6,891 nucleotides of DNA from Christensenellaceae bacterium (GTDB lineage Bacteria > Bacillota > Clostridia > Christensenellales > UBA1750). Under the pieces are notes generated by a model, which had not been told where the DNA came from, did not search any database, and saw only the letters and a list, made by a program, of their open reading frames with translations. Shown here piece after piece: positions 1-5,448 of this stretch. Position 1 is the first letter of the stretch. Each line of letters begins with the position of its first letter. Made by a program: the position numbers and the translations under genes. The stretch covers positions 1 to 6,891 of the forward strand of contig JAITTC010000223.1 in NCBI GenBank assembly GCA_031287285.1, written 5' to 3'.

Positions 1-192
1 CGCAACGTAAAATCCGCCTTTGCGCTCATCGTGATGCTGGCCGTCTTTGCGCTGGTGGTGCTTTTAAACGTCAGCGCGCCGCTTTGCGTGCTGCTGGCGG
101 GGCTGGCGGGCTATCTCTACCAGCGCTTCAAGCCAAAAAAACAAGGCGCGGAAGCCCCGGCAGCGCCTGCCGCGCCGCGAGAGGAGGATTGA
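1..192 (+). CDS. CHR-domain (chromate transporter family) protein, C-terminal end only
   Basis: This is the last 63 codons of a protein whose start lies left of the window, ending in TGA at 190-192. The visible part is one or two hydrophobic helices (about residues 6-40 of the fragment) followed by a basic, Ala/Pro-rich tail ending in PREED. It has no diagnostic motif of its own. The assignment rests on context: the next gene starts four bases later and is a half-size CHR protein, and such proteins are commonly encoded as tandem pairs that together make up the equivalent of one full-length ChrA transporter. The ribosome binding site of the next gene lies in the last codons of this one, which points to co-transcription and coupled translation. 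Family membership is therefore an inference. A different membrane protein is possible but less likely. Confidence 0.7.
   Translation, partial: RNVKSAFALIVMLAVFALVVLLNVSAPLCVLLAGLAGYLYQRFKPKKQGAEAPAAPAAPREED
182..187 (+). promoter_or_regulatory. Ribosome binding site for the second CHR gene
   Basis: AGGAGG lies inside the last codons of the upstream gene, nine bases before the ATG at 197. Its position means ribosomes finishing the first subunit uncover or pass over the site, which suits coupled production of two subunits. Confidence 0.8.
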
Positions 193-196
193 CGAA

Positions 197-775
197 ATGA
201 CGCTCTTTTTTGCCTGCCTGAATCTCCTCTACGTCTTTTTCAAGATCGGCCTGGTCGGCTTTGGCGGCGGCTACGCCATGCTTTCGATGATCCTTGTCGA
301 AGGCCAGGCGCTCGGCGTTTCAGCCGCGCAGATGGCCGATCTCAACGCCCTTGACATGGTGGTTCCCGGGCCCATCGCACTCAACGCGGCGACCTATGTG
401 GGCTACCTGCACGCGGGCTTTTGGGGCTCGCTCGCGGCGACCATCGGCGTTTCGCTCCCCTCGCTGCTGATCGTGACGCTGATCCTGCGCTTTATGGCCA
501 AATATAAAGAAAATCACATCCTGGAAGCCTGCTTGTCCGGCATCCGGCCGGCCGCCGTCGGCCTCATCGCGGCAGCTGCCTGGACGATCGCCTCGGGCAT
601 CCTCTTTAACGAGGGAAAGAGCCTTCTCACCCTCCTTTCAGATCCTTTGGGCTCGATTTCCTTCCTGCTGGGCGGTATCTTCCTGGTCACGGCCGTGCTC
701 AATATCCGCTTTAAGGTCAACCCCATCCTGCTTACCGTGGTCGCCGGGGTGATCGGGGCTGTCTTCCTCCGGTAA
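197..775 (+). CDS. Chromate transporter family protein (half-size, single CHR domain)
   Basis: This 192-residue integral membrane protein has the hallmarks of the CHR (ChrA) family: GFGGGYAML at residues 21-29, the PGPIALNAATYVGY block at 57-70, and GIRPAAVGLI at 115-124, with about five or six hydrophobic helices between and around them. Its length fits the short-chain CHR proteins, which work as pairs with a second half-size subunit; the preceding gene is the likely partner. Full-length relatives export chromate by an ion-coupled mechanism. Many half-size family members in anaerobes have no tested substrate, so chromate itself is not proven here. The ATG at 197 is supported by AGGAGG at 182-187 with a nine-base spacer. 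The gene ends at TAA 773-775, 20 bases before a terminator-like hairpin, so it closes its operon. Confidence 0.9.
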   Translation: MTLFFACLNLLYVFFKIGLVGFGGGYAMLSMILVEGQALGVSAAQMADLNALDMVVPGPIALNAATYVGYLHAGFWGSLAATIGVSLPSLLIVTLILRFMAKYKENHILEACLSGIRPAAVGLIAAAAWTIASGILFNEGKSLLTLLSDPLGSISFLLGGIFLVTAVLNIRFKVNPILLTVVAGVIGAVFLR

Positions 776-794
776 GCCTTTCTGCAAAGCCCAA

Positions 795-840
795 AAAACG
801 CGGCGTAAACGCCTTAAAATCGGCATTTCCGCCGCGTTTT
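795..840 (+). terminator. Terminator-like hairpin after the CHR gene pair
   Basis: A perfect 11-base inverted repeat, AAAACGCGGCG (795-805) and CGCCGCGTTTT (830-840), encloses a 24-base loop and ends in four T. It starts 20 bases after the stop codon of the CHR gene. The loop is long for an intrinsic terminator. A competing small hairpin, GGCG (802-805) with CGCC (810-813) around TAAA, would use part of the same left arm. Because the arms carry flanking A and T runs, the structure could also act on the minus strand. Confidence 0.65.
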
Positions 841-1106
841 GCTCAATGCCATTTGCTGCTAAGGGGAATCGGCCAACCTTTGGCGAGGCACAAGCCGAAA
901 AGCGCTTTGCGGCCCTGCCCATCGCCCCGGCCCGGCTCCGCCCCTTCCCCCACAAAGGCGTTTTGCCGCTGAACACGAGGGGAAACTACGGCTCAAAGCT
1001 GAAACCGCTCCCCCTTCGCTACCGCACAAAGCGAAGCTGCGGTGTGGGGCGTTCATTGCAGGGAAGCTCTGGGCCAAAGGCAGCGATTGTGATTGAGGAA
1101 AAGAGC
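841..1106. other. Gene-free, palindrome-rich intergenic stretch of unknown role
   Basis: No reading frame here looks like a real protein. Frames that stay open on both strands have no ribosome binding site and give Arg/Pro/Ser-rich low-complexity products. The stretch does contain structure. GCCAA/TTGGC is a small stem at 872-884. A near-palindrome of 20 bases lies at 894-913, centred on AAAGCGCTTT. Two mutually exclusive pairings lie at 1014-1043: CTTCGCT (1014-1020) with AGCGAAG (1030-1036), or ACCGCA (1021-1026) with TGCGGT (1038-1043). I saw no clear promoter. It could be a dispersed intergenic repeat, the remains of a gene, or part of an untranslated RNA. Confidence 0.45.
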
Positions 1107-1114
1107 AAAAGAGC
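1099..1114. repeat. Tandem 8-base repeat AAAAGAGC x2
   Basis: AAAAGAGC occurs twice back to back. The second copy is the outer left arm of the hairpin at 1107-1137. Read on the minus strand, the pair gives two successive GCTCTTTT tracts, which lengthens the U-rich tail after the stem. The first copy could also pair with GCTCTTTT at 1130-1137 in a slipped register. Confidence 0.6.
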
Positions 1115-1139
1115 GCCGCTTCCTGCGGCGCTCTTTTTT
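1107..1139. terminator. Strong hairpin terminator, probably bidirectional
   Basis: A perfect 13-base stem, AAAAGAGCGCCGC (1107-1119) and GCGGCGCTCTTTT (1125-1137), has a five-base loop, TTCCT. On the plus strand it runs into six T (1134-1139), the ideal intrinsic terminator form. On the minus strand it is followed by TTTT and a second GCTCTTTT tract. It is the best candidate for the end of the marR-ABC operon, whose last stop codon is about 125 bases away on the minus strand. On the plus strand it backs up the CHR terminator or ends an undetected transcript. Confidence 0.75.
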
Positions 1140-1262
1140 GAAGGCGATTGCAGCGGATTGGCTGGATTGCTTCGTCGCTTTTGCCCCCCGCAGTGACAAA
1201 GCGCCAACGCTAAAGGCGAAAGGGCGCCAACGGTGCCCTGCCGCGAAGTTCTAAAGCGCGCT
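1140..1262. other. 3' flank of the ABC operon with short repeats, no gene
   Basis: GATTG occurs at 1146-1150, 1156-1160 and 1165-1169, and twice more just upstream at 1085-1095. GCGCCAACG occurs twice, at 1201-1209 and 1224-1232, 23 bases apart. AGGGCGCC (1221-1228) and GGTGCCCT (1232-1239) form an imperfect eight-base stem with one mismatch and a three-base loop. On the minus strand this stem is followed only by TTT, so it would be a weak terminator or an RNA 3'-end stabiliser at best. No open frame here looks coding. Confidence 0.4.
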
Positions 1263-3113
1263 CTACTCCACCAGCCCGGTCGCGTACTGGCTGTTGTAGA
1301 GCTTTGCGTAAAAACCGCCCTTTTCGAGCAGCTCCGCATGGGCGCCGCTTTCGATGATCTCGCCCTGGTCGATGACGAGGATCTGGTCGGCGCCGCGAAT
1401 GGTCGAAAGGCGATGGGCGATGATAAAGGCCGTGCGCCCCTTCATGAGCTCGAGCATCGCCTCCTGGATCATGAGCTCGGTGCGGGTGTCGATGGAGGAG
1501 GTGGCCTCGTCGAGGATCAGCAGGCGGGGATCCGAGAGCACGGCGCGCGAAATGGCTAAAAGCTGCCGCTGCCCCTGCGAAAGGTTGCCGCCATTGTCGC
1601 TCAAAATGGTATCGTAGCCCTCTGGCAGGTGGCGGATGAAGGCGTCTGCGCCGCCGGTCTTGGCTGCCTGCTCGACTTCCTCGTCGCTGGCGCTCGGCTT
1701 CGCATAGCGCAGATTATCGCGCACCGATTCAGAGAAGAGGAAGGTATCCTGCAGAACCATGCCGATGTTGTCGCGCAGGCAGTCGCGGGTGATGGTTTCA
1801 ATCGGCCGGCCGTCGATGAGGATCTCGCCGCTCTCTTTATCGTAAAAGCGGGTGAGCAGCGAGATGATGGTGGTCTTGCCCGCGCCGGTGGGGCCGACGA
1901 TGGCGATTTGCTGCCCCTTTTTGGCTAAAAGATTGGCGTTTTTAAGCACCGGGGTCCCAGGCAGGTAAGAAAAGTTCACGCCCTTAAATTCGATGTCGCC
2001 TTCCACCGTCAGGTCGCCCTTCGCCTCGGGCGCGTCGCGCTCCGGCTCCTCGTCGAGGATGGCAAAGACGCGTTCGGCAGCTGCCAAAGCGGACTGAATG
2101 GTGTTGAAGAGGTTCGCGATCTCGTTGAGCGGCCTGCCAAAGTTCTTCATATAGAGCAGGAACGAGAACACCACGCCCACGGTGATCGCGCCCTGGCCCA
2201 GGATCATCCAGCCGCCTGCCACCGCCACCACGAGGTAAGAGAAGTTGTTGATGAGGTTCATCAGCGGGCCCATCACGCCGCCCACGATCTCTGCCTTGGT
2301 GCCGGAGAGGCGCAGCTCCTCGTTTTGGCGGGCGAACTCCGCCTTGGTTTCCGCCTCGTGCGAGAAGAGCTTGACGACCTTCTGGCCGGAAACCATCTCT
2401 TCCACATAGCCGTTGAGCAGGCCGAGCTTGGCCTGCTGCGCCTTGTAAAGCCCGCGCATGCGCCCCGCGAGCAGGCGGGTGAGGAGGATGGTCAGCGGGA
2501 TGGTCAGCATCGAGATCAGGGTGAGCATCGGGCTGAGCAGCAGCATGGCGACGAGCGCGCCAAGCACCGAAATGACCCCTGAAAAAAGCTGCGTCATGTT
2601 GGCCGAGAGCATGCCCGAGATCGTGTCGATATCGTTACTCAGGCGCGACATCAAATCGCCGCTGGGCCTCGTATCGAAGAACTTAAGCGGCAGGGCCTGC
2701 ATATCCCCAAAGAGGGTTTCGCGCAGGCGCTTGGAGGTAAACTGGGCGATCTCAACGGTCTTGATGTTTTGGAAGTAGGTCGCTGCCGCGTTGGCCAAAA
2801 ACAGCACGAGCAGCCCGAGGCAAAGCCTGGTTAGGCCGGCCAGGTCGCCGGGGAGGATGTATTGGTCGATTGCAAGGCCGTAAACCCTGGTGGAAACCAC
2901 GCCGACGCCGGCCGTGAACACGCTCAGGCCAGAAACCAGCAGGATCTTGGGCAGGTCGCCCTTTAAGAAGCCCAACAGCCGCATGAAGCTGCCCTTCAGG
3001 TTCTTGGGCTTTTCAAAGATCACGCCGCGCATCGGGCCGCCGGGGCCGCCGGGCCCGCGCCCGCCCGGGCCGGGCATCGCGGGGCGGGATTGATTGCCGC
3101 CTCTATCTTGCAT
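1263..3113 (-). CDS. ABC exporter half-transporter, catalytic-site subunit (BmrD-like)
   Basis: This 616-residue protein is a transmembrane domain (six helices, about residues 56-326) fused to an ATPase domain (about 370-616), the usual layout and length of a multidrug-type ABC half-exporter. Visible motifs are A-loop Tyr383, Walker A GPTGAGKTT (407-415, Lys413), Q-loop Gln455, signature LSQGQ (511-515), Walker B LLILDE with catalytic Glu536, D-loop SSID (539-542) and H-loop His567. The signature has Gln for the first Gly of LSGGQ; the other motifs are canonical. This complements the defects of the neighbouring subunit, so the two should form one heterodimeric exporter in the cytoplasmic membrane. 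The first 28 residues are a Gly/Pro-rich tail, probably disordered. ATG at 3113 follows AGGAGGT with an eight-base spacer. The gene overlaps the upstream subunit by 11 bases. The substrate is unknown: a drug, peptide or lipid are all possible. Confidence 0.93.
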   Translation of the reverse strand: MQDRGGNQSRPAMPGPGGRGPGGPGGPMRGVIFEKPKNLKGSFMRLLGFLKGDLPKILLVSGLSVFTAGVGVVSTRVYGLAIDQYILPGDLAGLTRLCLGLLVLFLANAAATYFQNIKTVEIAQFTSKRLRETLFGDMQALPLKFFDTRPSGDLMSRLSNDIDTISGMLSANMTQLFSGVISVLGALVAMLLLSPMLTLISMLTIPLTILLTRLLAGRMRGLYKAQQAKLGLLNGYVEEMVSGQKVVKLFSHEAETKAEFARQNEELRLSGTKAEIVGGVMGPLMNLINNFSYLVVAVAGGWMILGQGAITVGVVFSFLLYMKNFGRPLNEIANLFNTIQSALAAAERVFAILDEEPERDAPEAKGDLTVEGDIEFKGVNFSYLPGTPVLKNANLLAKKGQQIAIVGPTGAGKTTIISLLTRFYDKESGEILIDGRPIETITRDCLRDNIGMVLQDTFLFSESVRDNLRYAKPSASDEEVEQAAKTGGADAFIRHLPEGYDTILSDNGGNLSQGQRQLLAISRAVLSDPRLLILDEATSSIDTRTELMIQEAMLELMKGRTAFIIAHRLSTIRGADQILVIDQGEIIESGAHAELLEKGGFYAKLYNSQYATGLVE

Positions 3114-4854
3114 TCTCGAGCACCTCCTCGCCCAGCTGGGAAACCGCGATATTGCGGTAGATTTCGTTGGTTTTAAGCAGTTCTTCGTGCGTGCCCAGGC
3201 CAGAGAGCCGGCCTTCGTCCAAGACGAGGATCTGATCGGCCCGAAGGATGGCCGAAACGCGCTGGGCGATGATGAAAACGATGCCGTCCTCGCTCGAGCG
3301 CCTCGCCAGCGCTTCCTGAATCCGCGCCTCCGTGCTCAAATCCACCGCGGAGGTCGAATCGTCTAAGATCAGAATGTCGGGATCCCGGGCAAAGCTCCGC
3401 GCGATGGAAAGGCGCTGCTTCTGCCCGCCCGAGAAGTTTCTGCCGCGCTGCTCGACGTGGGCGCCGAGCCCCTCGCTGAGGGCATCGACGAATTCCGAGG
3501 CCTGCGCCTCCGCAAGGGCCCTTTCCAGCAGCTCTTCGGGCGCGTCAACCGCGCCCCAGCGCAGATTTTCCTCGATGGAGCCCGAAAAGAGCAGACTATC
3601 CTGCAGCACCACGCCCACCTTTTGGCGAAGCTCCGTCAGCGAAGCCTCGCGCACGTCAACGCCGCCGACCAGCACCTGCCCCTCGCTTACGTCATAAAGC
3701 CTTGGGATCAGCGAGATGAGGCTCGACTTGCCGGAGCCCGTGCCGCCGATGATGCCGATGGTTTGGCCCTTTTCCGCCTTAAAGCTTAAATCCTTGAGCA
3801 CATAGTCGCTATCCGCCTCGTTATAGCGGAACGAAACCGATTTGAATTCCACGCTCGTTTTCTCGATGAGCCTGGGGAGCGCGGGCTCCACGATGCTGGC
3901 GCTCGTTTCCATCACCTCGACGATGCGCTCGGCAGAGATCTTCGCGCGAGAGAAGTTCATCAGCATCATCGTGGCCATCATCAGCGAGAAAAGCACTTGG
4001 GTTAAATAGGTCATGAAGGCCATGATCTTGCCCACTTCCAGCTCGCCCGCGCCGACGAGCACGCCGCCGTAGCTGAGCAGCGCAAGCACAGAAAGGTTCA
4101 TGACCAGCATCACGGCCGGCATGGCCGTCATCACGGTCTTCATCGCCTTGATCGACCAATTCATCAGGTCCTGGTTGGCTTCGCTGAAGCGGGCCTTTTC
4201 GCGCGCCTGCCCAACGAAGGCCTTCACCACCCGCACGCCGAGGAGATTTTCGCGCATCACGTTGTTGAGGCGGTCAAGCCGCTTTTGCATCTGCGCAAAC
4301 ATCGGGAAGGCGCGCGGCATGATGAGAAAGGCCACCAAAAAGAGCAGGGGAACCGCCCCAAGGAAGATGAGCGAAAGCTTCAGGCTCAGGCTCATGGCCA
4401 TGATCAGGCCGCCAATGCCAAGGAGCGGCACGCGCACCAGCATGGTCATCATCATGCGGAAGGCGCCCTGCACCTGGGTGACGTCGTTGGTCAGGCGCGT
4501 GATGAGCGAGGAGGTCGAAAAGCGGTCGATCTCGGCAAACGAGAAGCCCTGCACCGAGTCGAAGAGCCCCTTGCGCATCTCCGCCCCAAAGCGCATCGCG
4601 GCCAGCGAGGCGAGCGCCGTGCAGCCGATGCCGCCAAGGGCGCCAAGCGCCGCGACGACCAGCATGGTCAGCCCCGTCGAAAAAATCACGCCCATGTCGC
4701 CATTGGCGACGCCCCCATCGACGATGCGGGTCATCAGCGTGGGCAGGGCGAGGTCGCCTGCGACCTCGCCGAGCATCGCCAGCGGGGCCAAAATGGTAAA
4801 AATCCAGGTCTTGCCCTTGATAAAGCTGGCAAGCTTCTTAAGCATCGGGCTCAT
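3103..4854 (-). CDS. ABC exporter half-transporter, degenerate-site subunit (BmrC-like)
   Basis: This 583-residue half-exporter has six membrane helices (about residues 18-300) and an ATPase domain (about 333-583). Motifs: A-loop Tyr344, Walker A GGTGSGKSS (370-378, Lys376), Q-loop Gln418, intact signature FSGGQ (474-478), and Walker B ILILDD (494-499). Asp499 stands where the catalytic Glu is expected, and the H-loop reads FIIAQ, with Gln531 for His. In heterodimeric exporters such as BmrCD and LmrCD, these changes mark the subunit whose Walker motifs form the non-hydrolysing site, completed by the odd signature of the partner. The partner here has LSQGQ, which fits. The ATG at 4854 overlaps the marR stop as ATGA. 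A second ATG at 4845 (Met4) has better spacing from AAAAGGGGG (10 bases rather than one) and gives the more typical N-terminus MLKKL, so 580 residues is a real alternative. Confidence 0.93.
   Translation of the reverse strand: MSPMLKKLASFIKGKTWIFTILAPLAMLGEVAGDLALPTLMTRIVDGGVANGDMGVIFSTGLTMLVVAALGALGGIGCTALASLAAMRFGAEMRKGLFDSVQGFSFAEIDRFSTSSLITRLTNDVTQVQGAFRMMMTMLVRVPLLGIGGLIMAMSLSLKLSLIFLGAVPLLFLVAFLIMPRAFPMFAQMQKRLDRLNNVMRENLLGVRVVKAFVGQAREKARFSEANQDLMNWSIKAMKTVMTAMPAVMLVMNLSVLALLSYGGVLVGAGELEVGKIMAFMTYLTQVLFSLMMATMMLMNFSRAKISAERIVEVMETSASIVEPALPRLIEKTSVEFKSVSFRYNEADSDYVLKDLSFKAEKGQTIGIIGGTGSGKSSLISLIPRLYDVSEGQVLVGGVDVREASLTELRQKVGVVLQDSLLFSGSIEENLRWGAVDAPEELLERALAEAQASEFVDALSEGLGAHVEQRGRNFSGGQKQRLSIARSFARDPDILILDDSTSAVDLSTEARIQEALARRSSEDGIVFIIAQRVSAILRADQILVLDEGRLSGLGTHEELLKTNEIYRNIAVSQLGEEVLENAR
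3122..3128 (-). promoter_or_regulatory. Ribosome binding site inside the upstream ABC gene
   Basis: On the minus strand AGGAGGT sits eight bases before the ATG at 3113, entirely within the final codons of the first ABC subunit. It fixes the start of the second subunit, supports the overlapping arrangement, and fits coupled, near-equal synthesis of two partners. Confidence 0.8.
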
Positions 4855-5300
4855 TCCCCCTTTTCTTTGCCGCCTTCTGCGGCCGTTTTCAGATTTTGCT
4901 CAATTCGCTCTAAAAAGCGGTGAAAAAGCTGGATTTCCTCCTCGCTGAAATCCGAAAAGGCCTGCTTTTCATATTTTTTATGGGTTTGCTCGGCCAGCTT
5001 CGCCAGCGCCAGGCCGCTTTCGGTTAAATGAACCTGCAGGGCGCGCTTATCGCCCGGCAATCTCTCGCGGCGAATATAGCCGCTGCTCTCCATCTGGCTC
5101 AAGACCGAGGTGATCGAGCCCGGGTCCATGTGCGAGATCCTGGCCAGCGCAGCCTGAATCGAGCCCGGATTCTCTTGCAAAAAACGCAGGACGAAGGGCA
5201 TCCCGCGGGTGATGCCCTGCCCGGCCAAGCTCAGGCCGCACAGCCGCATAAAGTGATGCGCCAGGTGCCCGAGCCGCATCATTTCAGAATCGCCGCGCAA
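4851..5300 (-). CDS. MarR-family transcriptional regulator
   Basis: This 149-residue protein has the MarR winged helix-turn-helix. The recognition-helix region lies around 59-73 (DPGSITSVLSQMESSG), followed by the wing RERLPGDKRALQVHLTESG with the conserved Asp84 and Arg86, and a helical C-terminus for dimerisation (about 98-140). MarR dimers bind palindromes and usually let go when a small molecule or oxidant binds. It is the first gene of the operon with two ABC exporter subunits (4-base ATGA overlap), so it is most likely the local repressor of that exporter. The start is TTG: AAAGGGGGG at 5309-5317 is eight bases before it, whereas the in-frame ATG codons 7 and 8 (5282 and 5279) have no good ribosome binding site. 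Two palindromes upstream are likely operators. The ligand cannot be predicted. A cysteine is present (Cys21), but redox sensing is not implied. Confidence 0.9.
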   Translation of the reverse strand: MRGDSEMMRLGHLAHHFMRLCGLSLAGQGITRGMPFVLRFLQENPGSIQAALARISHMDPGSITSVLSQMESSGYIRRERLPGDKRALQVHLTESGLALAKLAEQTHKKYEKQAFSDFSEEEIQLFHRFLERIEQNLKTAAEGGKEKGE

Positions 5301-5308
5301 GGGCCAAG

Positions 5309-5317
5309 CCCCCCTTT
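5309..5317 (-). promoter_or_regulatory. Ribosome binding site selecting the TTG start of marR
   Basis: On the minus strand AAAGGGGGG is followed by eight bases and then TTG at 5300-5298. The same A-rich plus G-run form precedes the first ABC gene and the reductase gene on the other side, so it looks like a usual site in this genome. A TTG start would lower the amount of regulator made. Confidence 0.65.
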
Positions 5318-5338
5318 CAAAATGATTTGGATTCCCAT

Positions 5339-5348
5339 AGTTTAAACT
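5339..5348. promoter_or_regulatory. Candidate MarR operator 1 (10-base palindrome)
   Basis: AGTTTAAACT is a perfect palindrome covering the predicted -10 of the marR promoter. It shares the sequence ATAGTTT with the second palindrome, 15 bases away, so it may be a related half of a double operator. Confidence 0.5.
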
Positions 5349-5366
5349 TCAATAGTTTGAAATCAA
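5339..5366 (-). promoter_or_regulatory. Predicted promoter of the marR-ABC operon
   Basis: On the minus strand TTGATT (5366-5361) and TAAACT (5344-5339) are separated by 16 bases. Each matches four of six positions of the sigma-70/SigA consensus. This would start transcription near 5332, about 30 bases before the marR start. Both hexamers fall within palindromes, as expected if MarR blocks RNA polymerase. Confidence 0.5.
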
Positions 5367-5368
5367 AC
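5355..5368. promoter_or_regulatory. Candidate MarR operator 2 (GTTTGA-AA-TCAAAC)
   Basis: Two perfect six-base arms are separated by AA, in an AT-rich island within GC-rich DNA, covering the predicted -35 of marR. Size and position suit an autoregulating MarR dimer. The site is about 50 bases upstream of the rightward promoter, so it might also affect the reductase gene. Confidence 0.55.
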
Positions 5369-5420
5369 AAATGCAGTATAGCCCCGCCAATAAGCTGCGT
5401 CAAGCCCTAAATTTGATGCT

Positions 5421-5448
5421 TTGTGAATTTCGCAAAATGCGGTATGAT
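5421..5448 (+). promoter_or_regulatory. Predicted promoter of the reductase-glycosylase unit
   Basis: TTGTGA (5421-5426) and TATGAT (5443-5448) are spaced by 16 bases. The -10 matches five of six consensus positions. Transcription would start near 5455. The -35 sits in an imperfect palindrome, TTTGTGAA-T-TTCGCAAA (5420-5436, one mismatched pair), a possible regulator site. The promoter overlaps the only in-frame ATG of the reductase gene, at 5444, which bears on where that gene really starts. Confidence 0.55.

Noticed and set aside
846..1196. 116-residue plus-strand open frame in the intergenic region
   Set aside because: It has no ribosome binding site, an Arg/Pro/Leu-rich composition, and it runs straight through the strong hairpin at 1107-1139. 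A terminator inside a real gene is unlikely.
859..1339. Minus-strand open frames of 72 and 106 residues (859-1077 and 1019-1339)
   Set aside because: One is Ser/Arg/Gly-rich without motifs. The other overlaps the end of the second ABC gene in another frame and crosses the terminator hairpin. Neither has a ribosome binding site.
1263..4854. Peptidase-containing or bacteriocin-linked ABC exporter
   Set aside because: Neither protein has an N-terminal C39 peptidase domain, and no small precursor peptide or modification gene is nearby. A general MarR-controlled multidrug-type exporter fits better.
4100..4948. 282-residue open frame on the plus strand, with another of 212 residues in a different frame at 4285-4923
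   Set aside because: Both lie opposite the first ABC gene, whose ATPase and membrane motifs are unmistakable. Their products are Arg/Ala/His-rich without recognisable motifs, as expected for antisense shadows in GC-rich DNA.
5371..5391. TATACT-like -10 for a second leftward promoter near 5375-5380
   Set aside because: The hexamer is good on the minus strand, but no -35-like sequence lies at a suitable distance, so a working promoter is not supported.
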